The notes under the pieces are model-generated. The model had not been told where the DNA came from. It ran no database searches and worked only from the letters and a program-made list of their open reading frames with translations. From assembly GCA_029211065.1 (NCBI GenBank), contig JARGFK010000007.1:1-64000 (forward strand): a stretch of DNA of 64,000 bases, in the 5' to 3' direction. This document shows, piece by piece, positions 26,595 to 34,538 of this stretch. The stretch comes from Desulfobacterales bacterium (GTDB lineage Bacteria; Desulfobacterota; Desulfobacteria; Desulfobacterales; JARGFK01). The number at the start of each line of letters is the position of its first letter. The first letter of the stretch is position 1. The translations under genes were made by a program, and so were the position numbers.

Positions 26595-28583
26595 ATGTTC
26601 CGTGTGCGGAACACCTGCATTTTGCTCTTTGCGGTCTGCGGCTTGCTTTTGCTTCCTGCAGCCGCGACCGCTCGCCAAAATGCCCTGGCTATTTTCAACC
26701 TGATTCCCACGAACATAGAAGCGATGGGATATAACGGCGATATTTTATATGCGCTGATCTCCACCCTGGAAAAGGAGAAAAATATCGAACTCATGCCCCG
26801 GCGGGAAATGGAGGAAATTTTGTTTCACGCCGGAATTGTCCAGGGGGACAATCCCGAGATGATTCTTAAGGCCGGAAAGGTTCTGGACACCAATTTCATT
26901 CTGTTCGGCCAGGTGACCAAGGCCGGACAACAAATTCAGGCCCGCCTGAAATTGATGGACATCAAGAAGAATACCGTAGTAAAAACCTGGACGCCCACAT
27001 ATTCGGGACGCGAAGCCATCTTAAGCGGGGTGCCGGAACTTGCCAGGGAACTGAGCGCCAGCGTCTTAAAGAGTCCCCAGACAGCCGCCCCCCCTCCGGC
27101 CGAACGGATCGAGCCCCGGATTGACATCACTAATTTCCGGGCCGAATTCCGGGACGGTAAAGTGGTTTTAAAATGGGAGGTCGATTCAAGCCGACCGGCG
27201 GTTGGGTTCAACCTGTATCGCTCTGAAACCCTTGAGGGGCCCTATCAGTATCATGGCAAGGCTACGGAAAACATGTTTGTCGATGCCAATATCAAAAGGG
27301 GACGGTCCTATTTTTATCGAGTGGGGGTCCTGCTTGCCTCCGGAGAAGAGATAAAGGGGAGACAGGCGGCCCGGATTCAGAGCGTGGGCGAGAAAATACC
27401 GCATCCCCCTTTAATTTTAGAAAGCAGGGGACACATTGGCAGAGCGGTCATAAAATTTGTGCCCTCGCTGCAGAATGAGCAGGAAAAATTTAGTATCAAG
27501 GAATATAAAATTTATCGACAGAAACAGGTGGACGGCAACTGGGAAAATATTTCAACGATCGAGGCCAAGTTGTCCTCCCAGTCCGAACTGGCATTCAGTG
27601 TTGAGGATACCCGGGAGCTTGACGACGGCCGGACTTACATATATGCGGTCGCCAGCGTGGACCAGGAAAAACGAGAAAGCCCGTTGTCGGATACGGTGTC
27701 CATTACCACGGTGGAAAGGCCGGTTTTGACCCTGGTAAAAGACAATCTGCTCCGGCGGACGATTTTTTCCTGGCAGCCGATCCAAAATGTTGACGGTTAT
27801 TATCTATACCGACAAGGGGATGGAAAGGATTGGGAAAAGGTCGGCCGGATCAACGATGCGGCGGCCGTAAAGACAGAGGACACTTCAGAACTTGAAGACG
27901 GGCGGTTTTATCGGTATTACCTGTCGGCCTATGACGCCAAGGGTGAAACCGGCCCATCCAAACTGGTTAAGGCCAAAACAAAAGACTTGCCCCTGCCGCC
28001 GGCAGATCTGCTGGCGGAGAGCGGCCTGGTAAAGGCGGTCCGCCTGAGCTGGACCCCGCTGAAGGATCCGGATGTGGGGGGATATTTTATTTACCGGGGC
28101 ACCCAACCGGAAGCGCTCAAACAAATCGAAAAAATTAATAGCCATACGGTCGGCGCCTATCAGGATAAGGGTGCGATGTTTGTTTCGCTGGAAGATGGGG
28201 CCACTTACCATTACGTGGTCTCCAGTTTCAATCTTTTCGGAGCGGAAGGAAAGCAGACCCCGGCGGTCACAGCCAAAACCAAACCCCGGCCGGTTCCTGT
28301 AAGGGGCCTGTCGGTCAAGGCTGAACAGCAGCAAATCAGCGTGAATTGGGCGCCGAATCCTGAAGGGGACATCCAGTCCTATATCCTTTCCCGCAGCCGC
28401 AATGGCGGGTTTTGGTCTGATATTTCAACCCTGGACGGAGACAAAAACAGTTTTGCCGACAGTGATTTAAGGCCGGAGTCCGAATATCGCTATAGGATAA
28501 TCGCCCAGGATAAGGACGGACTTCAAAGCGATCCGGTTGAAAGCGATGGAATGTTAAGCCCGATTATAAAGCTGAAAAAGTAA
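26595..28583 (+). CDS. Exported protein with CsgG/LpoB-like domain and fibronectin III repeats
   Basis: 662 residues. A signal peptide (CILLFAVCGLLLLPAAATA) is followed by a domain of about 120 residues related to FlgO/CsgG-type nucleotide-binding-like folds (ALAIFNLIPTNIEAMGYNG; FILFGQVTKAGQQIQARLKL). A Pro-rich linker comes next. From about 150 to the end there are roughly five fibronectin type III units, each with a 'W.vp....v.gY.lYR' strand (FNLYRSETLEGPYQYHGKA; GYYLYRQGDGKDWEKVG; GGYFIYRGTQPEALKQI). It is probably an adhesive or scaffold protein of the envelope. The start is 4 bases after the previous stop, and the ribosome site GGAGGG overlaps that stop. Confidence 0.78.
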   Translation: MFRVRNTCILLFAVCGLLLLPAAATARQNALAIFNLIPTNIEAMGYNGDILYALISTLEKEKNIELMPRREMEEILFHAGIVQGDNPEMILKAGKVLDTNFILFGQVTKAGQQIQARLKLMDIKKNTVVKTWTPTYSGREAILSGVPELARELSASVLKSPQTAAPPPAERIEPRIDITNFRAEFRDGKVVLKWEVDSSRPAVGFNLYRSETLEGPYQYHGKATENMFVDANIKRGRSYFYRVGVLLASGEEIKGRQAARIQSVGEKIPHPPLILESRGHIGRAVIKFVPSLQNEQEKFSIKEYKIYRQKQVDGNWENISTIEAKLSSQSELAFSVEDTRELDDGRTYIYAVASVDQEKRESPLSDTVSITTVERPVLTLVKDNLLRRTIFSWQPIQNVDGYYLYRQGDGKDWEKVGRINDAAAVKTEDTSELEDGRFYRYYLSAYDAKGETGPSKLVKAKTKDLPLPPADLLAESGLVKAVRLSWTPLKDPDVGGYFIYRGTQPEALKQIEKINSHTVGAYQDKGAMFVSLEDGATYHYVVSSFNLFGAEGKQTPAVTAKTKPRPVPVRGLSVKAEQQQISVNWAPNPEGDIQSYILSRSRNGGFWSDISTLDGDKNSFADSDLRPESEYRYRIIAQDKDGLQSDPVESDGMLSPIIKLKK

Positions 28584-28584
28584 A

Positions 28585-28600
28585 CCCTGCAACAACAGGG
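28585..28600 (+). repeat. CCCTG..CAGGG hairpin, copy 1
   Basis: CCCTGCAACAACAGGG lies 2 bases after the stop of the FN3 gene: a 5-base stem with a 6-base loop. A near-identical copy is at 30821. It may act in mRNA processing or stability between cluster genes. Confidence 0.5.
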
Positions 28601-28658
28601 GAAACATAGAAGTTGGTTCGGAATGAAAGATGATATGCATTCAACAGGAGTCCATGCC

Positions 28659-30788
28659 ATGTTATCGATCCAAAGAAGGTATTGTTTTATTCTGCTGTTT
28701 ATAGCTGCGGCAATGGCCATGAGCTGCGCGCATGTGTCCACCGATGGAGACACACTGGGTATCGTCGCAACCAGTGAGGCCTTTAAATGGTTTGACGGTG
28801 AATTTGAAAATACCCCTTATTTTTTAAAGCACAAACCCATATCCGTGGCCGTGCTCCCCTTTGCGTATTCAGGCAGTAAGGGCTATTCCATCGAAAACAA
28901 GGAGGAGAGCCCTGCAGATATCGTCCGGCGGGGGTTGTATAACCATGTGTCTTCGCTTCCCTTCAGAGACTTGGAGCTTTTCAGCACCGACCGGCAGCTT
29001 AAAAATGCGGGCTTTACTGATATTCAAAAAATCAACCAGCTCATCAGTGAAAACCCCAAAAAACTGAAAAGCATCCTCGGGGTGGATGCCGTTGTCTCGG
29101 GTCAGGTGACCCATTTCGACCGGATCTTTTTGGGCATCTACTCGCAGGTGGCAGTGGGTTGTGAAGTCAAAATGTGGGATTTAGACAGCGGGAAGCTGTT
29201 GTGGCGTGCAAAACACGTGAGCCGGGCCCACGCCGGCGGCCTTTCGGTCAATCCCATCGGCCTTGCAATGGCGACGGTGGCATCCGTATGGAACCTTCGC
29301 AAAACCGAAATGTTGAGTCAGACCGATGAACTTTTTCGCGAAGTTGTCTCCACCGTCGATGTGCCCCAATCGGCCCTGGCGGTTCAGTCGCCGCCGCCCC
29401 GGATCGATCTGTTTGCAACGATGAATTCGGGAAAAGCTTTTACCCTGGGCGAAAAGGTCGCCTTCAGACTGATCGGAGACCCGAACGGCGCCGCGTATGT
29501 GGATCTGGGGGATTTCAAATCCGCAATCCAGCTGACGCCTGTTTCAGCAGAGATGAAACAGGCCCTGCAGGCGGAAGTTTTAGAGGTGATCAAAAAGAAT
29601 TACAAGGATACCGGTCAGGAGCTGACACCGGCGGTAATTGAGGCGGTCCGACAGGAACTGGGGTCGCGCGAAGTGTATGAAGGCAGTTATACGGTTGAAC
29701 CCCGGGAAGAGGCCTATGGCCTGATGGCAAAAGGGTATTTGGTGAATTCCGCCGGTGTTCAAAAAACGGCGCTGGATGTGGCCCACACCATTGATGTGGA
29801 CAGCCTGCCGCCCAAGGGCGTGGCCGGATTGACAACAGCATCTCTGGACGGCAAAATTATGGTTCGCTGGCACCCCAACAGTGAAAATGATCTGGTGCTT
29901 TATGAGGTCTGGTCCAGCACGACCCCTTTGAGCGGGTATTCCCTCAGCCTTAAAAGTGAAAAAAATGAGGCTTTGGTTCAGGGCCTGGCGAACTTTTCAA
30001 AGATATATATTCAAGTCCGGGCAGTGGACAAGGCCGTCAACAAGGGCCCATTCGAAAAGTATGTGGAAGCCGTTCCCCTGCCGGAGCCCGGCCTCTTTAA
30101 CTTGCCCCAGCCCGGACCGATGTTGGGCGGCCCCATAAATGAAAAAATTTTACTGCTGGCTGAAAAAAGTCCATATACAGTTCAATCCGACCTAAGCGTC
30201 AATCCCAATGGTGCGGTTTACATGGCGCCCGGCGTCACACTGGTGTTTGCCCCGGATACGGCCTTGGTGGTTGCCGGCGGCGATTTGTTTGCTTATGGCA
30301 GCGGCGAAAAGCCGATTCAATTTTCTTCTCAATCCCAAAGCAGGCAGCCGGGGTCCTGGCGCGGCGTGGTTCTCAACGGCGCCAAGCGAACGGATTTGCG
30401 GCATGTGACCATCGAGGGGGCTGTTGTGGGATTGACCATCCGCGACAGTGCGCCGTCCATAACGGCTGCGACGGTACGCGGATCTTCACAGGCCGGTCTT
30501 CATCTCAAAGACAAAGCCAAGCCTAACATTGTGTGCTCATTATTTAAGGACAACGAAGGCCAGGGAGGCGTTGTGATTGAAGGTGAAGGGGTCTCTCCCA
30601 TGATCCGAAACAACGTATTCAAAGGCAACCTGCCATTCCAGGTGCAGAGCTACACGCCTTTGAAGATGAATCTGAGTGAAAATTTCTGGGGTCTTTCCGA
30701 GCCCCGGGCCGAATCGTTTTTAGGTGATGTCGTCTGGCAACCGGCGCTGTCGACTCCCCCGGGGAGCTGCGCTGAAAGGCAGTGGTAA
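28659..30788 (+). CDS. GNA1162-like lipoprotein with FN3 and beta-helix regions
   Basis: 709 residues from MLSIQRRYCF; the ATG at 28659 has AGGAG 8 bases upstream. It is a lipoprotein (AMAMSC). Residues about 25-225 resemble the GNA1162/DUF799 family of outer-membrane-associated lipoproteins (ISVAVLPFAYSGSKGYSIEN; VDAVVSGQVTHFDRIF; KLLWRAKHVS). About 370-460 is an FN3-like unit (ASLDGKIMVRWHPNSENDLV). About 500-690 is a right-handed parallel beta-helix, as in NosD-like proteins (APGVTLVFAPDTALVVAGG; TVRGSSQAGLHLKDKAKPN; EGVSPMIRNNVFKGN). The combination suggests a surface-exposed structural or carbohydrate-contacting part of the cluster's assembly. Confidence 0.75.
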   Translation: MLSIQRRYCFILLFIAAAMAMSCAHVSTDGDTLGIVATSEAFKWFDGEFENTPYFLKHKPISVAVLPFAYSGSKGYSIENKEESPADIVRRGLYNHVSSLPFRDLELFSTDRQLKNAGFTDIQKINQLISENPKKLKSILGVDAVVSGQVTHFDRIFLGIYSQVAVGCEVKMWDLDSGKLLWRAKHVSRAHAGGLSVNPIGLAMATVASVWNLRKTEMLSQTDELFREVVSTVDVPQSALAVQSPPPRIDLFATMNSGKAFTLGEKVAFRLIGDPNGAAYVDLGDFKSAIQLTPVSAEMKQALQAEVLEVIKKNYKDTGQELTPAVIEAVRQELGSREVYEGSYTVEPREEAYGLMAKGYLVNSAGVQKTALDVAHTIDVDSLPPKGVAGLTTASLDGKIMVRWHPNSENDLVLYEVWSSTTPLSGYSLSLKSEKNEALVQGLANFSKIYIQVRAVDKAVNKGPFEKYVEAVPLPEPGLFNLPQPGPMLGGPINEKILLLAEKSPYTVQSDLSVNPNGAVYMAPGVTLVFAPDTALVVAGGDLFAYGSGEKPIQFSSQSQSRQPGSWRGVVLNGAKRTDLRHVTIEGAVVGLTIRDSAPSITAATVRGSSQAGLHLKDKAKPNIVCSLFKDNEGQGGVVIEGEGVSPMIRNNVFKGNLPFQVQSYTPLKMNLSENFWGLSEPRAESFLGDVVWQPALSTPPGSCAERQW

Positions 30789-30820
30789 TATTCGGAATGG
30801 ATCCGAAACGGCAATTATAA

Positions 30821-30836
30821 CCCTGCAGCAACAGGG
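30821..30836 (+). repeat. CCCTG..CAGGG hairpin, copy 2
   Basis: CCCTGCAGCAACAGGG lies 33 bases after the stop at 30788 and differs by one base from the copy at 28585. Flanking AA/TT lengthens the stem to 7 pairs. It directly abuts the inverted-repeat element starting at 30837. Confidence 0.5.
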
Positions 30837-31102
30837 TTAACCCTAACGTTTCATAAACAACATGGCAAAGAGTGGTTATCAATTCGATATTCTAATGAAA
30901 ATACGAAAGCAGGCCTCATTTTTATTTCCAACCTCTGGTGAATTCAAAGGTTGGTGTCGATTTTTGCCATGTTGTTTACCCTTCGGGAAAGCCGGAGAAC
31001 TCCAGATCCTGTGTTGCCAAGGGTTGGCAGTAGGGCTGACTACGGCTTCACCCTTGGCGTCTTGGCTCTGGCGCCCTCCGACTTTTGCAACGATAGGGTT
31101 AA
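30837..31102. mobile_element. MITE-like element with nested inverted repeats
   Basis: TTAACCCTAACGTT (30837-30850) and its near-perfect inverse AACGATAGGGTTAA (31089-31102; 13 of 14) bound a 266-base non-coding stretch. Nested inside is a perfect 16-base inverted repeat, TAAACAACATGGCAAA (30854-30869) and TTTGCCATGTTGTTTA (30963-30978). No transposase is present. A small open frame crossing it has no recognisable product. It fills most of the only long gap inside the envelope cluster. Confidence 0.5.
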
Positions 31103-31133
31103 GACCAGGCCGCAACAGAAAAGGGAGGTATGC

Positions 31134-32309
31134 ATGAAGGTCCGAATAAAAGAAATCGGGCTTGGCTTAATCTTCTTGGGAAGCCTTTTTATCAACCAGC
31201 CATGTCAGGCCCGTGAGCCGGATTTGGAACCGGTGGGTCAATACGGCGCTATAGACTGGATAGGTCAGAAAATCAGAGCCACCGGAATCGGGGCGCCCTC
31301 GGCCGAAGCCGGTCAGAATCCGGCCCAGGCCAGGGCGATGGCCAGGCGTGCGGCCGAAGTGGTTGCCCGGCGGAACCTGCTGGAGGTGATAATGGGGGTA
31401 CGGATCGACTCAAGGACTACCGTGGTCGACTATGCCGTCAAGGATGATACCATTGTCTCTAAGGTTAAAGGTGTGCTGGATAATTCTGTGGTCGAAGGTT
31501 TTCGCTACATGACCGACGGTACCGTTGAAGCAACCGTCAGCATGCCTCTCGGCGGACAGCTGAGAGGGATCCTATTGCAGGTTCCGGGTCGACCGGATAC
31601 GGCGCCGGCGGCACCCCCCCCGGCTGAAGCCGTTGAAAAACGAATGTTTATGCTGGAGGAACGGATTCGGGTGCTGGAAGAAAAATTAAGCGGTTTTAAA
31701 CGGCTCAATTTTGAACAGGAGCAAGCGATTCTGCTTTTCAGACAGCTTCTGGCGGCATGGGGAGACTACCTGTCATCCAGCCCGCAACTCATGCCGGCGG
31801 GTTATGTATCGGACAGCGATCTGGCGGCATTACGAAATGAAATCATTCTGCAGGGAGCTAAAATGGCCGAGCTGTCGAAGAGGCTTGACGACATGTCCAG
31901 CCGGGTAAAAGCGATGGAAACATCTCCAAGACAGCCGGACCCAGCCCCTAAAACCATGGAATCGAGGACGTCTCCTTCTTATACGGGACTGGTGATCGAT
32001 GCCCGCCAAACCAACTTTAAACCGAGCCTTAAGCCCGAAATATTTTTTCAGGGACAGCTCATTTATCCGGGCGATTACGTAAATTTAGAAAAGGCGATTC
32101 GCAACGGCTATGTCCGCTACTATCGCAAAATAGAAGGCGCCCAGCAAAGCACCCAGGCCGGCAATCTGCCCCTTACCATTACCGCTAGGGAAGGCAGCCT
32201 GGGTCCGGGCAGTTTGGAGATCGGTTCGGAAGCGTATGGGACTTTAAGAAAGATGATGCAGACAGCCGATAATTTCATGACAAATTGTAATGTGGTGATT
32301 GTGTTTTAA
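31134..32309 (+). CDS. Exported LPP20-like protein with coiled coil (paralogue 1)
   Basis: 391 residues from ATG 31134, which has AAGGGAGGT just upstream; a longer open frame is not supported. It has a signal peptide (IGLGLIFLGSLFINQPCQA) and an LPP20/FlgP-type domain (about 35-145; ARAMARRAAEVVARRNLLEV, GVRIDSRTTVVDYAVKDD, YMTDGTVEATVSMPLGG). A coiled coil (about 165-265; MLEERIRVLEEKLSG) follows. The C-terminal domain begins YTGLVIDARQTNFKPSLKPE. FlgP, with this domain, builds an outer-membrane-linked ring in polar flagella. The same two domains recur in the next gene. Confidence 0.78.
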   Translation: MKVRIKEIGLGLIFLGSLFINQPCQAREPDLEPVGQYGAIDWIGQKIRATGIGAPSAEAGQNPAQARAMARRAAEVVARRNLLEVIMGVRIDSRTTVVDYAVKDDTIVSKVKGVLDNSVVEGFRYMTDGTVEATVSMPLGGQLRGILLQVPGRPDTAPAAPPPAEAVEKRMFMLEERIRVLEEKLSGFKRLNFEQEQAILLFRQLLAAWGDYLSSSPQLMPAGYVSDSDLAALRNEIILQGAKMAELSKRLDDMSSRVKAMETSPRQPDPAPKTMESRTSPSYTGLVIDARQTNFKPSLKPEIFFQGQLIYPGDYVNLEKAIRNGYVRYYRKIEGAQQSTQAGNLPLTITAREGSLGPGSLEIGSEAYGTLRKMMQTADNFMTNCNVVIVF

Positions 32310-32376
32310 TGTGATATAAATCATATTTACTTGGTATATGACACTGTATAAGTCTGAGCGGATTAGAGGAGGTACT

Positions 32377-33237
32377 ATGAGAAAGTATAAAATGATCGTG
32401 ATTATGTTCTGCCTGGCACTCATGTTTCCTGTTTGGGGAAATGCGCAAGAGTGGCAGGACCTGGTCGAAAAAATGGGGAGCGGCAACATCAATTGGACCA
32501 AGGGACTTGTGGTGGCCAAAGGGATTGGGGCGCCGCCGCAACAATATTACGGCAAACCCCAGGCACGACCGACAGCGTTAAGGGCTGCACGTCTGGATGC
32601 GATGCGAAACATCCTTGAAGTCATCCAGGGCGTGCGGATCGATTCCACAACAACCGTGAAAAATTTTGCAACCGAAAGCGATGTCATTACCTCCAAGGTT
32701 GAAGGCATGGTCCGGGGCGCCAAGGTGGTCAAGCAGGAATATATGTCGGACGGAACCGTGGAGGTTACGCTTGAGATGAGCCTGCATGGCGGTTTTTCCC
32801 AGCTGGTTCTTCCGGCTGAAATCAGACAGGTGGAAACGGTTAAACCGATGACGCCGGGGCCCGCGCAGGAGTCTGCGACGCCTTCAGTTTCTTCCGAAGT
32901 TTATACCGGCCTGGTGATCGATGCGCGCGGACTGAATGCCAGGCCCGCCATGGCGCCGAAAATCATGGACGAGACCGGGCAGGAAGTTTATGGCTCCGCC
33001 TATGTCAGCCGGGAGTTTGCGGTTCAGCAGGGCATGAGTGGCTATGCCAAGGAAATCGACGCCGCGCGGCAGAATCCCAGGGTTACCGATAATCCGCTGA
33101 TGGTCAAAGGGTTAAAAACGGATGGACCCGGCGGCGCTGATGTGGTTATCAGCAATGCCGATGCCGCCAAACTTCGGAGCGCATCAGAAAATCTTTCATT
33201 TCTGAAAAAGTGCCGGGTCATGATTGTGGTGGATTAA
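32377..33237 (+). CDS. Exported LPP20-like protein (paralogue 2)
   Basis: 286 residues from ATG 32377 with AGAGGAGGT upstream. The signal peptide is MIVIMFCLALMFPVWGNAQ. The LPP20/FlgP-like domain reads ALRAARLDAMRNILEVIQGV, RIDSTTTVKNFATESDVIT and YMSDGTVEVTLEMSLHGG. The C-terminal domain starts YTGLVIDARGLNARPAMAPK and ends KKCRVMIVVD. It parallels the preceding gene domain by domain but lacks the coiled-coil insert, so the pair arose by duplication. It is expected in the periplasm or at the outer membrane, perhaps as a co-oligomer. Confidence 0.8.
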   Translation: MRKYKMIVIMFCLALMFPVWGNAQEWQDLVEKMGSGNINWTKGLVVAKGIGAPPQQYYGKPQARPTALRAARLDAMRNILEVIQGVRIDSTTTVKNFATESDVITSKVEGMVRGAKVVKQEYMSDGTVEVTLEMSLHGGFSQLVLPAEIRQVETVKPMTPGPAQESATPSVSSEVYTGLVIDARGLNARPAMAPKIMDETGQEVYGSAYVSREFAVQQGMSGYAKEIDAARQNPRVTDNPLMVKGLKTDGPGGADVVISNADAAKLRSASENLSFLKKCRVMIVVD

Positions 33238-33356
33238 GTCTTCAGTTACGAGAGGCATCCGAATGGATCTCATAATAAATATACCGATTCGCCTGCTGGA
33301 AAAATATTTGCCGAAGCGCAGCAATTGCTTTCCGGCAGCTTGGTCAAGGAGGTTTT

Positions 33357-34520
33357 ATGCTGTATAGAAACAAATTTCTCTACCTGTCGATGGTATTGAT
33401 ATGCCTGCTGGCGTTGGCGGCATGCGGCCCGAAAGCTGATGCGCCCCAGGCAAAACTGGATACTCCGGAACATCATGTCAAGAACGGTAATAAGTTGCTC
33501 GAAAACGGAAAAATCGATGCGGCTTTTTTTGAGTTCAACCGCGCCAAGGAGCTGGATCCGGAATATGCACCCGCCTATATCGGCTTGGGGCTGGTGGCGG
33601 CTTACCGGGGGGATTTTGCAAGTGGAATAAAAACCATGAAGACCGCCCGAAAGTACAGCCGCGATGACGAGCAGAAGCGATCCGTCAGCGTCGGTTTCAT
33701 GCGGGTTTATATTATGGGCGGCGAAAAGATCGACAAAGACTGGCTGGAGCTGGTGGAAGATGAATTCAGCACAGCCAAAAAGAACGGGCCCAACCACCCG
33801 GAGGCTTATTATTACATGGGGGTCGCCTATAAATTATCTTTTGAGTTTGCCAAGGCTTCGGAACAGTTTAAGAAAGTCCTCCAACTCAACAGCGGTTTTA
33901 TCGCCCAAGCGGACCGGGAATACGCGTTGACACAGAAGATCGAAAGGGCCATGCCCGGCTCCATTTATGGGAAAAAGATCGCCATTCTGGAGCAGATAAC
34001 CCGTGCGGATGTTGCCGCTCTTTTTATCGAAGAGCTTAAAATCGATGAGATCTATGCCAAAAAAACACCGAAAAAATTTGATTCGTCTTTTAAAAGTCCG
34101 GATAAAGGGTTCGTCTCCGGACAATATGTTAAGGTGGCGCCGGCCATTGACATCGATGACCACGTCCTGAAAGCCGACATCAACGCGGTGATCGAAATCG
34201 GCATCAAAGGTCTGCAGCCGTTTCCCGACCACACCTACCGGCCCAACCAGATGGTCAGCCGGGCTGAATTCGCCATGATGGTCGAGGATATCCTGATCAA
34301 GATTACCCATTCGGATGCATTGGCCACGCAGTTTATCGGCAGCAAATCACCCTTTCCGGACTTGCGATCTGACTTGCCGTATTTTAATGCCGTAATGACC
34401 TGCACGACTCGGGGCATTATGACCGCAAAGGACATTCGGACCGGAGAGTTCGATCCGATGGGTCTGATATCAGGCGCCGATGCCCTTTTGAGCATTCGGG
34501 CGCTGAAAACACAGCTGTAA
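33357..34520 (+). CDS. TPR lipoprotein with SLH domains
   Basis: A 387-residue lipoprotein (LLALAAC, Cys near 22). N-terminal TPR repeats (about 35-195: VKNGNKLLENGKIDAAFFEF, YYMGVAYKLSFEFAKASEQF) are followed by S-layer-homology segments (about 215-385: ITRADVAALFIEEL; PDHTYRPNQMVSRAEFAMMV; FPDLRSDLPYFNAVM). SLH domains bind cell-wall polymers or peptidoglycan, so the protein may tether the outer membrane to the wall. AAGGAGG precedes the ATG. Confidence 0.85.
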   Translation: MLYRNKFLYLSMVLICLLALAACGPKADAPQAKLDTPEHHVKNGNKLLENGKIDAAFFEFNRAKELDPEYAPAYIGLGLVAAYRGDFASGIKTMKTARKYSRDDEQKRSVSVGFMRVYIMGGEKIDKDWLELVEDEFSTAKKNGPNHPEAYYYMGVAYKLSFEFAKASEQFKKVLQLNSGFIAQADREYALTQKIERAMPGSIYGKKIAILEQITRADVAALFIEELKIDEIYAKKTPKKFDSSFKSPDKGFVSGQYVKVAPAIDIDDHVLKADINAVIEIGIKGLQPFPDHTYRPNQMVSRAEFAMMVEDILIKITHSDALATQFIGSKSPFPDLRSDLPYFNAVMTCTTRGIMTAKDIRTGEFDPMGLISGADALLSIRALKTQL

Positions 34521-34538
34521 CCATCAGGAGTGGAGTCC

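Noticed and set aside
30862-31137. 91-residue open frame across the inverted-repeat element
   Set aside because: It overlaps the nested repeats and the next gene's ribosome site and has low-quality composition.
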